From Lachnospiraceae bacterium (GTDB taxonomy: Bacteria > Bacillota_A > Clostridia > Lachnospirales > Lachnospiraceae), in assembly GCA_003446335.1 (NCBI GenBank), contig DMAZ01000158.1:1-5313 (forward strand): 5,313 bases of DNA, in the 5' to 3' direction. The translations under genes and the position numbers were made by a program. Positions 1 through 5,313 of the stretch are shown piece by piece. Numbering within the stretch: position 1 is the stretch's first letter; each line of letters begins with the position of its first letter. Below the pieces are notes generated by a model, which saw only the letters and a list, made by a program, of their open reading frames with translations, was not told the DNA's origin and searched no databases.

Positions 1-396
1 TCAAAACTGAATTTCATGGCGGAGGGAGAAGGAGTCTGCATCAGAGAAGATGAACAGCACATTTTAATTTCGATCGGATGGCATGAAATAGGTGCTTTTC
101 TGGGATTTCTTTTCAGTGATAAAGATCTGGCTGAGAATATGAAGAAAAATATCAGAAAAATGTCCTCTCCTTATCATTTTCGTGATGAGGAAGACATAAA
201 GACCGATCTGGGAGGGAAAACTGCAGAAGGCATTCGCTACAGATATGACGCTGAAAATATTGAAATGATCAGCGAGTCTTATGTCTTAAAAATGAATAAG
301 ACAATTTATTATTTCCACTTCTATACTAGAGCCGCGCTCTTTATGAATAATAAAGAAATCTGGGATGATATCTTAAAGACTGTCAGATGGACATGA
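1..396 (+). CDS. Hypothetical protein, 3' end of a gene cut by the window edge
   Basis: I do not recognise this protein. The frame is open from base 1 to the TGA at 394-396, giving 131 visible residues. The first in-frame ATG is at 16, but no Shine-Dalgarno sequence precedes it, so the true start probably lies upstream and the gene is 5'-partial. The visible part is mixed alpha/beta, with no membrane segment or cysteine motif. It ends in alternating hydrophobic/aromatic strands (around YVLKMNKTIYYFHFYTR), then a short helix and a terminal 'ILKTVRW'. A closing strand, strand and helix ending in an 'ilkTvrW'-like motif recalls PsbP/DcrB/Mog1-fold secreted or lipoprotein domains, but this is a weak impression and no function should be assigned from it. 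The gene ends 23 bp before the likely start of the carbonic anhydrase, so the two are probably co-transcribed. Confidence 0.6.
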   Translation, partial: SKLNFMAEGEGVCIREDEQHILISIGWHEIGAFLGFLFSDKDLAENMKKNIRKMSSPYHFRDEEDIKTDLGGKTAEGIRYRYDAENIEMISESYVLKMNKTIYYFHFYTRAALFMNNKEIWDDILKTVRWT

Positions 397-407
397 GTTT
401 TTTACGC

Positions 408-413
408 AGGAGG
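408..413 (+). promoter_or_regulatory. Shine-Dalgarno AGGAGG that fixes the carbonic anhydrase start
   Basis: A perfect AGGAGG lies 6 nt before the GTG at 420-422. An ATG at 418-420 is also close, but its frame stops after four codons (ATG TGG ATG CAT TAG). The in-frame ATGs at 387 and 393 have no comparable site upstream and would place this AGGAGG inside the coding sequence. The GTG is therefore the best-supported start. Confidence 0.75.
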
Positions 414-419
414 CAAAAT

Positions 420-962
420 GTGGATGCATTAGAAAGACTGAAGAATGGGAACAAAAAATATCTTGAGGCATTAAAGGAAATCGGGGACATTTCTCCTGAT
501 ATACGCAGAGAAACCTGTCAGAACGGGCAGAATCCGTACGCACTTATTATCACCTGCTCTGATTCAAGAGTGATTCCGGAAGCTATTTTTCAAGCAGGAA
601 TCGGAGACCTCTTCGTTATCCGCGTAGCCGGAAATGTAATTGATAATCATCAGCTCGGCAGTATTGAATATGCCGCGGACCATCTCGGCGTAAAGCTGAT
701 CGTCGTTCTCGGACATACACATTGTGGCGCTGTTGACGCAGCGATTGCGCATGATCCGGCGGGATATATCAAGTTCATTACCGATGAAATAAAGGAAGCC
801 ATTGGTGATACGACAGACCCCTATGAAGCAAGCTGCCTCAATGTCCGGCACAGTATTGAAGCCATCGAATCCAGCCTTATCATCAGGCACGATGAGGAAG
901 AAGGACTTAAGGTCATCGGTGCAGTCTATGACATCGAGAGTGGGGAAGTGCAATTTTTATAA
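420..962 (+). CDS. Beta-class carbonic anhydrase
   Basis: This cytoplasmic zinc enzyme interconverts CO2 and bicarbonate. Numbering from the GTG start (180 aa), the zinc ligands are Cys46 in the CSDSR motif (46-50) and His99 and Cys102 in GHTHCG. The catalytic Asp48-Arg50 dyad is intact. Between them sits the family-typical stretch with 'IRVAGN' and 'GSIEYA'. The length fits the short bacterial beta enzymes of about 180-190 aa. The GTG start gives an N-terminus 'xDALERLKNGNKKYLEA', which is where this family normally begins. ATGs at 387 and 393 would add 11 or 9 residues (MDMSFLRRRQN) and overlap the preceding gene. No signal peptide is present. The gene follows a hypothetical gene by 23 bp and is separated by 209 bp from the nitrate reductase-like operon, so it is probably transcribed with the upstream gene. 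Family assignment is firm; the physiological role (bicarbonate supply or pH balance) is not visible. Confidence 0.95.
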   Translation: MDALERLKNGNKKYLEALKEIGDISPDIRRETCQNGQNPYALIITCSDSRVIPEAIFQAGIGDLFVIRVAGNVIDNHQLGSIEYAADHLGVKLIVVLGHTHCGAVDAAIAHDPAGYIKFITDEIKEAIGDTTDPYEASCLNVRHSIEAIESSLIIRHDEEEGLKVIGAVYDIESGEVQFL

Positions 963-998
963 AAGATAGTCAAAGAATGGAATGATAGAAAAATTCAC

Positions 999-1015
999 TT
1001 GTGTGTTTTGCACAA
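999..1015. promoter_or_regulatory. Candidate operator: inverted repeat TTGTG-N7-CACAA
   Basis: TTGTG (999-1003) and CACAA (1011-1015) form a perfect 5-bp dyad around a 7-nt centre, TGTTTTG. The arms resemble those of Rex (TTGTGAA-N4-TTCACAA) and CRP/FNR-family (TGTGA-N6-TCACA) operators. The arm spacing is one base shorter than in either, so identity is uncertain. It lies about 75 bp upstream of the extended -10 at 1091-1099, a plausible place for an activator or a redox sensor. The hairpin it could form in RNA has no following T-run, so it is not an intrinsic terminator. Confidence 0.3.
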
Positions 1016-1090
1016 AAGAAGAACGAAATTATGAATAAAATGACAAAAATTATTTAAACGGGCGCTTCAATAAAAAATATATATTATAAA

Positions 1091-1099
1091 TGGTATACT
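1091..1099 (+). promoter_or_regulatory. Extended -10 promoter element for the downstream operon
   Basis: TGgTATACT is a good housekeeping-sigma extended -10: TG at 1091-1092 and TATACT at 1094-1099. Transcription would start near 1106, leaving a leader of about 65 nt. No -35 hexamer resembling TTGACA lies 16-18 bp upstream, where the sequence is an A-rich tract (around 1071-1076). That fits a promoter relying on the extended -10 or on an activator. The rest of the 963-1171 gap is AT-rich and holds no gene, no clear terminator for the carbonic anhydrase gene, and no recognised riboswitch. Confidence 0.5.
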
Positions 1100-1171
1100 A
1101 CATATATGCACAAGTAGCTATGTGAATCCAAATAACTCATATCTTTTTCTGGAAAAGGAGGACTGATCCGC

Positions 1172-3262
1172 ATGAAAAAAGTCCAATCGTGTTGTAATTT
1201 CTGCGCAATTGACTGCAATTTAGACTTTTACGTGGAAAACAACAGAATCGTGAAAACGGTTCCGACTCCTGGATATCCGGTCAACGACGGATTCAGCTGC
1301 ATCAAGGGGATTTCATTATCCAAGCAGCAGACCACTGTCAAACCGGATGCACTGCCTAAAATACGTCAGGAAGACGGATCAATGAAGGAAGTTCCGTGGG
1401 AAGAGGGCTTCCGGTATGTGGCAGATAAAATCGCCGAGCTCCAGGGTAAATACGGCAGAGAGTCTGTAGCAGGCATCAGTACCGGACAGCTGACCCTTGA
1501 GGAGTTTGCTATATTCGGCCATGTCATGAGAAATTATCTTCAGACCAATGTCGATGGGAACACCAGACTCTGTATGGCTTCGGCCGCAGTGGCTCATAAG
1601 ATGACATATGGCTACGATGCTCCGGGCTATACTCTCAAAGATCTTGAATTATCCGATACGATTATCTTTATCGGGTCCAATCCCGTTGTTGCACATCCGA
1701 TTATCTGGGGCAGAGTCAAGCAAAATACGGTCCCGAATCACAAAGTGATTGTTATCGATCCCAGACGCAGCGAGACTGCAAAGAATGCAGATTACTGGTA
1801 TGGTATCACACCCAGAAGCGATCTGAATCTGATTTATACGATTTCAAATATTCTTATTGAGAAAGACTGGATCGATCATAAATTTATTGAAGAGCATACC
1901 AATCATTTCACGGAATTTGCGGAATTCTGCAAAGCATTCACCGTTGAGAGAGGTGTGAAAAACACCGGCCTCTCGGAAGAACAGATCATGGAGCTGGCTA
2001 CCTTGATCCACAACGGCAAAAGAGTATCTTTCTGGTGGACAATGGGTGTTAACCAGGGATACGAAGCGGTCAGAACAGCGAACGGTATCATGAACCTTGC
2101 GCTTATGACCGGAAATATCGGGAAGCCGGGCACAGGCGGCAATTCTATTACAGGTCAGTGCAACGCAATGGGATCCCGCCTGTTCTCTAACACGACATGC
2201 CTTTTCGGAGGAGGCGATTTCACCAATGAGGATGAGCGTAAGAGAATTGCGGATATCGTGGGAATTGATCCAGATCTTATTGCCAAAAAGCCTACAATTC
2301 CTTACAACAAAATCGTTGAAGGCATAAATGCAGGTGAAATAAAAGGACTCTGGATCCTCTGTACGAATCCGAGGCACAGCTGGACCAACAATGAGACTTT
2401 CGCTGAGGCAACAAAGAAGCTGGAGCTTTTCGTAGTACAGGATATTTATGATACGATCGAAAGCGCTGAAGATGCGACTGTCTTTTTCCCGGTCGTCCCC
2501 GGTATCAAAAAGGCCGGAACATATATCAATCTTGAGCGGCGTCTGTCTGCCATGAGACCTGTCTTGGAGCGTGGAAAAAATGAGATTTCCGATTACGAAT
2601 GCATACTGGGAGTCGCAAAGGCACTCGGTATGGGGAAAGCGATCGAGAAATGGGAAACTCCGGAAGCCTGCTTCAATATGCTTCGTAAGATATCTGTCGG
2701 AAAGCCCTGTGATTTTTCAGGTGTGACCTGGGATGGACTTGTTAATTCCCATGGAATCCAGTGGCCGTATCCGGAAGGACGTGAAGATGAATTTAAGGAT
2801 GAGGAGAGAAGACTCTACTCAGACGGAAAATTCTTTACTCCCGATCAGAGGGCGAACTTTATGTTCGAGGAGCCGCTGCCGAATCCATTTGTTCCGAATG
2901 AAGAATTCCCACTTGTCTTCAATACCGGGCGTGGAACCGTCGGCCAATGGCATACACAGAGCCGGACCAAAGAAGTCCGATTTGTCGAGGATGTCTCCAG
3001 TAAAAAAGCGTATCTGTATATGAATACCAGACAGGCTCAGGAAAATGATGTTCATCATATGGATAAGGTCCGGGTATATTCGGTCAACGGACAGGATGCA
3101 GTCTTTAATGTCATTATTACGGATGATGTTCCGTATAATCAGCTTTATGCTCCCATCCATTATATCGAATGCAATAAACTGACACCTTCAAGTTATGATA
3201 AGTATTCCAGAGAGCCTAATTATAAAGGCGCTACCTGCAGGTTCGAGAAAGTAACGGAATGA
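1172..3262 (+). CDS. Molybdopterin oxidoreductase, probable cytoplasmic nitrate reductase catalytic subunit
   Basis: This is the probable Mo-bis-MGD catalytic subunit reducing nitrate to nitrite. The N-terminal [4Fe-4S] site is C8-x2-C11-x3-C15-x27-C43, with Lys45 after it in 'CIKG' as usual for the family. The molybdenum-ligand site reads 'TRLCMASAAV' with Cys134 (codon TGT, not UGA). Cys-Met here matches NapA and assimilatory Nas enzymes, whereas formate dehydrogenases have Sec/Cys-His. Other family landmarks are 'GSNPVVAHP' (about 169-177), 'NTGRGTVGQWHT' near residue 590 and the C-terminal 'YSREPNYK'. At 696 aa it is close to the short Nas/NarB enzymes. It lacks a Tat signal, the extra length of periplasmic NapA, and the C-terminal BFD-like [2Fe-2S] domain of longer NasA proteins. 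The start has AAGGAGGA (1155-1162) about 10 nt upstream. It is the first gene of the operon. Another Mo oxidoreductase substrate cannot be excluded. Confidence 0.85.
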   Translation: MKKVQSCCNFCAIDCNLDFYVENNRIVKTVPTPGYPVNDGFSCIKGISLSKQQTTVKPDALPKIRQEDGSMKEVPWEEGFRYVADKIAELQGKYGRESVAGISTGQLTLEEFAIFGHVMRNYLQTNVDGNTRLCMASAAVAHKMTYGYDAPGYTLKDLELSDTIIFIGSNPVVAHPIIWGRVKQNTVPNHKVIVIDPRRSETAKNADYWYGITPRSDLNLIYTISNILIEKDWIDHKFIEEHTNHFTEFAEFCKAFTVERGVKNTGLSEEQIMELATLIHNGKRVSFWWTMGVNQGYEAVRTANGIMNLALMTGNIGKPGTGGNSITGQCNAMGSRLFSNTTCLFGGGDFTNEDERKRIADIVGIDPDLIAKKPTIPYNKIVEGINAGEIKGLWILCTNPRHSWTNNETFAEATKKLELFVVQDIYDTIESAEDATVFFPVVPGIKKAGTYINLERRLSAMRPVLERGKNEISDYECILGVAKALGMGKAIEKWETPEACFNMLRKISVGKPCDFSGVTWDGLVNSHGIQWPYPEGREDEFKDEERRLYSDGKFFTPDQRANFMFEEPLPNPFVPNEEFPLVFNTGRGTVGQWHTQSRTKEVRFVEDVSSKKAYLYMNTRQAQENDVHHMDKVRVYSVNGQDAVFNVIITDDVPYNQLYAPIHYIECNKLTPSSYDKYSREPNYKGATCRFEKVTE

Positions 3263-3278
3263 TTCGTAAAAAGAATCA
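3260..3278 (+). repeat. Small inverted repeat (hairpin) over the stop codon of the Mo subunit gene
   Basis: TGATTC (3260-3265) and GAATCA (3273-3278) are a perfect 6-bp inverted repeat around a 7-nt A-rich loop, GTAAAAA. The left arm includes the TGA stop. The repeat sits just before the GGAGG (3282-3286) of the next gene. There is no T-run after it, so it is unlikely to terminate transcription. An mRNA-stability or translation-coupling role is possible, as is chance. Confidence 0.35.
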
Positions 3279-3298
3279 ATTGGAGGATTTGACATATT

Positions 3299-3727
3299 AT
3301 GAAAAGAATTAAGATAGACCGAAGCCGCTGCATCGGATGTCTGACCTGCGTGACCGCATGTATCGTCAGTCATCAAAGCGAGAGCAGTGATGCGAGAAAC
3401 CGTGTCGTTATAGACAGCGGTACCCGACCGGCTCCTATTTTCTGCAGACACTGTGAGCATCCCGAGTGTACTTATACATGCATGACAGGTGCCATGAAAA
3501 AAGACCTCGAGACAGGATATGTAACCTATGATAAGGAACACTGCGCAAGCTGCTATATGTGCGTTATGTCATGTCCATACGGTGTTCTGAAGCCTGACAG
3601 CATAGAACACCTTGAGATCATGAAATGCAATATGTGCGTACACAGAAGTCCGGATGGAAAGACAGCCATGCCTATGTGTGTAGAAAAATGTCCGATGCAG
3701 GCTATTACATTGGTGGAGGTGAACTGA
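3299..3727 (+). CDS. Four-cluster [4Fe-4S] ferredoxin-like electron-transfer subunit (DmsB/NrfC/CooF type)
   Basis: This 142-aa protein carries 16 cysteines in four groups: C11/14/17/21, C49/52/57/61, C82/85/88/92 and C110/113/127/131. That is the complete pattern for four [4Fe-4S] clusters seen in the DmsB, NrfC, HycB and CooF electron-transfer subunits. By family precedent, the last Cys of each group ligates the cluster paired with another group. No signal peptide or membrane helix is present, so it should be cytoplasmic. It lies 36 bp after the Mo subunit gene, with GGAGG at 3282-3286 (12 nt from the ATG, somewhat long), and one base before the FAD oxidoreductase gene. Its place between a flavin dehydrogenase and a Mo enzyme indicates an electron bridge between them. 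It is at the short end of the DmsB-like family, with little beyond the cluster-binding core. The cluster content is confident; the partners are inferred from gene order. Confidence 0.92.
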   Translation: MKRIKIDRSRCIGCLTCVTACIVSHQSESSDARNRVVIDSGTRPAPIFCRHCEHPECTYTCMTGAMKKDLETGYVTYDKEHCASCYMCVMSCPYGVLKPDSIEHLEIMKCNMCVHRSPDGKTAMPMCVEKCPMQAITLVEVN

Positions 3728-3728
3728 T

Positions 3729-5000
3729 ATGGCAGATGTAAAAAAATATGTAGTCATCGGTTCATCCGCTGCGGGTGTCAACGGTGTCCGTGAACTCAGA
3801 AAACATGACAAGGATGCGGAAATTACACTGATTTCAAAAGATAAGGATATCTATTCCCGCTGTATCCTGCATGCCTATCTGGGCGGTCATCGCACGAAGG
3901 AAAGACTTCGCTTTGTTGAACCGGATTTTGAGGAACGATATAAGGTAAACTGGATGAAAGGTGAGGAGGTTGTAGGACTGGACCGTGCCGGTCACAAAGT
4001 CATATTGGCTGACGGAAAAGAAGTATCCTATGATAAGCTTCTGATCGCCACCGGATCCCATACATTCTTCCCTCCAATTAAAAACATGGCCGGTTCTCCC
4101 AATATGATCGGTTTCAGAAATATTGATGATATTGAAATTCTGAAAGAGGTAGCTAAGACTAAAAAGAATATTGTGGTCCTGGGTTCGGGTCTCGTCGGTA
4201 TTGACTGCGCATGCGGTTTCCTGGACCTTGGTGTAAAAGTTACGCTTGTCGACTTCGCGGGATGGCTGCTCAATAAGCAGCTTGATGAGCGTGCTGCGAA
4301 AACGTATATTGATGCATTTGCCCGGGAAGGAATCAAGCAGCATTACGGCGTCGGAGTTAATGAAGTAACAATTAATGATGAACATGAGATCACAGAAGTT
4401 ATTCTGAGCGACGGAACAATCATTCCGTGCGATTATTTTATTGTGACGGCAGGTGTCCGATCAAATGTTGAGTTCCTCAGGGATACGGGTCTGGAACTTT
4501 CCAGATTCGGACTCGTCTATGATGCTACAGGCAAGACAAATGATCCTGATATCTATGGCGCAGGTGATGTATCCGGGACGAGCCCGATCTGGCCGGTAGC
4601 CGTAAAAGAGGGTATGATCGCTGCCAGCAATATGACAGGCCATCCTGCAAAGATGACAGATTTCTTCGCCTCAAAATCCACGATGAGCTTCCTGGGTATT
4701 TTCAGCATGTCGCTGGGAAATGTGAACCCGGATCCCGAAGATAAAGACATCAAGGTCGAGATCTATGACAGAGACGGCATCTATAAGAAAATCGTTCATA
4801 AGAATGGGAAAATAATCGGAGCACTCCTTCAGAATGACATTTCCTACGGCGGTATCCTTCAGCAGCTGATTGCGAGAAATATTGATGTCACCAAAGTAAA
4901 GAAACCTCTGTGGGATATTGACTACTCTGACTTTTTCCGTATGAGTGATAATTTCGAGTTTTACTACGAAGAAAAGAATGGAGAATCGATTTATGAGTAG
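3729..5000 (+). CDS. FAD-dependent NAD(P)H oxidoreductase (NADH-rubredoxin reductase/NirB-like)
   Basis: This two-dinucleotide-fold flavoprotein (423 aa) probably oxidises NAD(P)H and passes electrons to the adjacent iron-sulfur protein. In order: an N-terminal FAD-binding site (VIGSSAAG, 9-16), 'YSRCILHAYL' (42-51), ATGS (107-110), a central NAD(P)-binding fold with GSGLVG (152-157) closing on Asp175, 'TAGVRSN' (240-246) and the FAD site 'IYGAGD' (275-280). Asp175 at the end of the second strand favours NADH over NADPH. The C-terminal segment (about 315-395) resembles the small domain of NADH-rubredoxin reductases and NirB. Cys45 lies near the position of the redox cysteine of NADH oxidase/CoA-disulfide reductases. 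Its context (YSRC) is instead that of rubredoxin reductase/NirB proteins, where proline is common, so it need not be catalytic. The start has GGAGGTGA (3715-3722) 6 nt upstream, and the gene begins one base after the previous stop. The end overlaps the next gene by 8 bp. Confidence 0.9.
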   Translation: MADVKKYVVIGSSAAGVNGVRELRKHDKDAEITLISKDKDIYSRCILHAYLGGHRTKERLRFVEPDFEERYKVNWMKGEEVVGLDRAGHKVILADGKEVSYDKLLIATGSHTFFPPIKNMAGSPNMIGFRNIDDIEILKEVAKTKKNIVVLGSGLVGIDCACGFLDLGVKVTLVDFAGWLLNKQLDERAAKTYIDAFAREGIKQHYGVGVNEVTINDEHEITEVILSDGTIIPCDYFIVTAGVRSNVEFLRDTGLELSRFGLVYDATGKTNDPDIYGAGDVSGTSPIWPVAVKEGMIAASNMTGHPAKMTDFFASKSTMSFLGIFSMSLGNVNPDPEDKDIKVEIYDRDGIYKKIVHKNGKIIGALLQNDISYGGILQQLIARNIDVTKVKKPLWDIDYSDFFRMSDNFEFYYEEKNGESIYE

Positions 5001-5313
5001 ATTTGAAAAAATACCGGTTCCCGCAATAGCAACATTTCTCTCACTTCTTACACTGAGTAATGTATACGGCGGGCTGGGATTCGTGTGGTTCCGATATCTG
5101 TGCATGGCTTGCGGAACTATTTTCATTATCTGTTACATCCTGAAAATAGCAATGTTCCCGAAGGTCTTTCTGAGTGAATATAATCAGGTCATTCCCTGCA
5201 GTCTTTACGCTGCCCTGACGATGTGCATGATGATTCTGGGAAGTTTTTATCTTGAGATCGGAACAAATTTTGGGATGCCAATCCTCGGTGTGATAGGAAA
5301 ATGTGTCTGGTTC
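4993..5313 (+). CDS. TDT/TehA/SLAC1-family membrane transporter or anion channel, N-terminal part
   Basis: The frame opens with ATG at 4993 and is still open at the window end, so only 107 residues are visible of a family that usually runs to about 310-330. The N-terminus 'MSRFEKIPVPAIATFL' resembles the short charged segment, 'K-x-P-x-P' and first helix of TDT (tellurite-resistance/dicarboxylate transporter) proteins. Hydrophobic segments lie at roughly 9-30, 36-56, 68-88 and from 95 on, which fits the family's multi-helix fold. It overlaps the FAD oxidoreductase gene by 8 bp (ATGAGTAG), with GGAG at 4980-4983 about 9 nt upstream, so it is translationally coupled to the operon. Relatives include E. 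coli TehA and the plant guard-cell anion channel SLAC1, which conducts nitrate and chloride. Its placement suggests nitrate or nitrite passage, but this is inference from context, and the family call rests on a partial sequence. Confidence 0.7.
   Translation, partial: MSRFEKIPVPAIATFLSLLTLSNVYGGLGFVWFRYLCMACGTIFIICYILKIAMFPKVFLSEYNQVIPCSLYAALTMCMMILGSFYLEIGTNFGMPILGVIGKCVWF

Noticed and set aside
999..1020. Intrinsic terminator after the carbonic anhydrase gene
   Set aside because: The TTGTG/CACAA stem is short and AT-rich and is followed by AAAGAAGAACG, not a T-run.
1109..1124. CACA-N8-TGTG dyad in the leader of the operon
   Set aside because: Only four bases per arm match, and the arm order is reversed relative to CRP-type sites; this is too weak to annotate.
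1172..1231. Tat or Sec signal peptide on the Mo subunit
   Set aside because: The cluster-binding cysteines begin at residue 8, leaving no room for a leader, and no twin-arginine motif is present.
1571..1573. Selenocysteine codon at the molybdenum-ligand position
   Set aside because: The codon is TGT (Cys), so no UGA recoding is needed.
1844..2377. Long minus-strand open frame inside the Mo subunit gene
   Set aside because: It is antisense to a well-conserved coding sequence and its translation shows no recognisable domain; it is best read as a shadow frame. The same applies to the other minus-strand frames at 564-953, 2819-3160, 3188-3541, 3834-4385 and 4671-5126.
2733..3023. Second plus-strand frame inside the Mo subunit gene
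   Set aside because: It is out of frame within conserved sequence, basic and low in recognisable motifs, and has no ribosome binding site of note.
1172..3262. Formate dehydrogenase alpha subunit
   Set aside because: The overall family and N-terminal cluster fit, but the metal-ligand position is Cys-Met (CMASAAV) rather than Cys/Sec-His, and the C-terminal motifs match Nas/NapA-type enzymes.

Overview
The window looks like chromosomal DNA of an anaerobic Firmicute, most likely a member of the Clostridia. This rests on the moderate-to-low GC content (judged by eye), strong AGGAGG-type ribosome binding sites, tight head-to-tail gene packing, and oxygen-sensitive multi-cluster iron-sulfur proteins with no Tat signal. 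All recognisable genes lie on the + strand. I see no mobile element, CRISPR array, tRNA or rRNA gene.

Region 1 (1-962) holds the 3' end of an unrecognised protein gene, followed 23 bp later by a beta-class carbonic anhydrase. The sequence supports a GTG start at 420 for the carbonic anhydrase, behind a perfect AGGAGG, rather than the upstream ATG codons that overlap the previous gene.

Region 2 (963-1171) is a 209 bp AT-rich gap. It holds a good extended -10 promoter element (TGgTATACT, 1091-1099) with no convincing -35, and an upstream inverted repeat TTGTG-N7-CACAA (999-1015) that could be a regulator site. This suggests that a new, probably activator-dependent, transcription unit begins here.

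Region 3 (1172-5313, running off the window) is a four-gene operon: a molybdopterin catalytic subunit of 696 aa, a 142-aa protein with 16 cysteines for four [4Fe-4S] clusters, a 423-aa FAD/NAD(P)H oxidoreductase of the NADH-rubredoxin reductase/NirB type, and the first 107 codons of a TDT/TehA/SLAC1-family membrane protein. The catalytic subunit has Cys-Met at the molybdenum-ligand position, as in NapA/Nas nitrate reductases, and not the Cys/Sec-His of formate dehydrogenases. The inferred chain is NAD(P)H -> FAD protein -> four-cluster ferredoxin -> Mo enzyme -> nitrate, all in the cytoplasm, with the TDT protein as a candidate anion channel for nitrate or nitrite. From memory, the first three genes resemble the three-gene nitrate reductase cluster described in Clostridium perfringens. 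The channel-like fourth gene is the least expected part. Substrate and electron flow are inferred from motifs and context and are not shown by the sequence alone.
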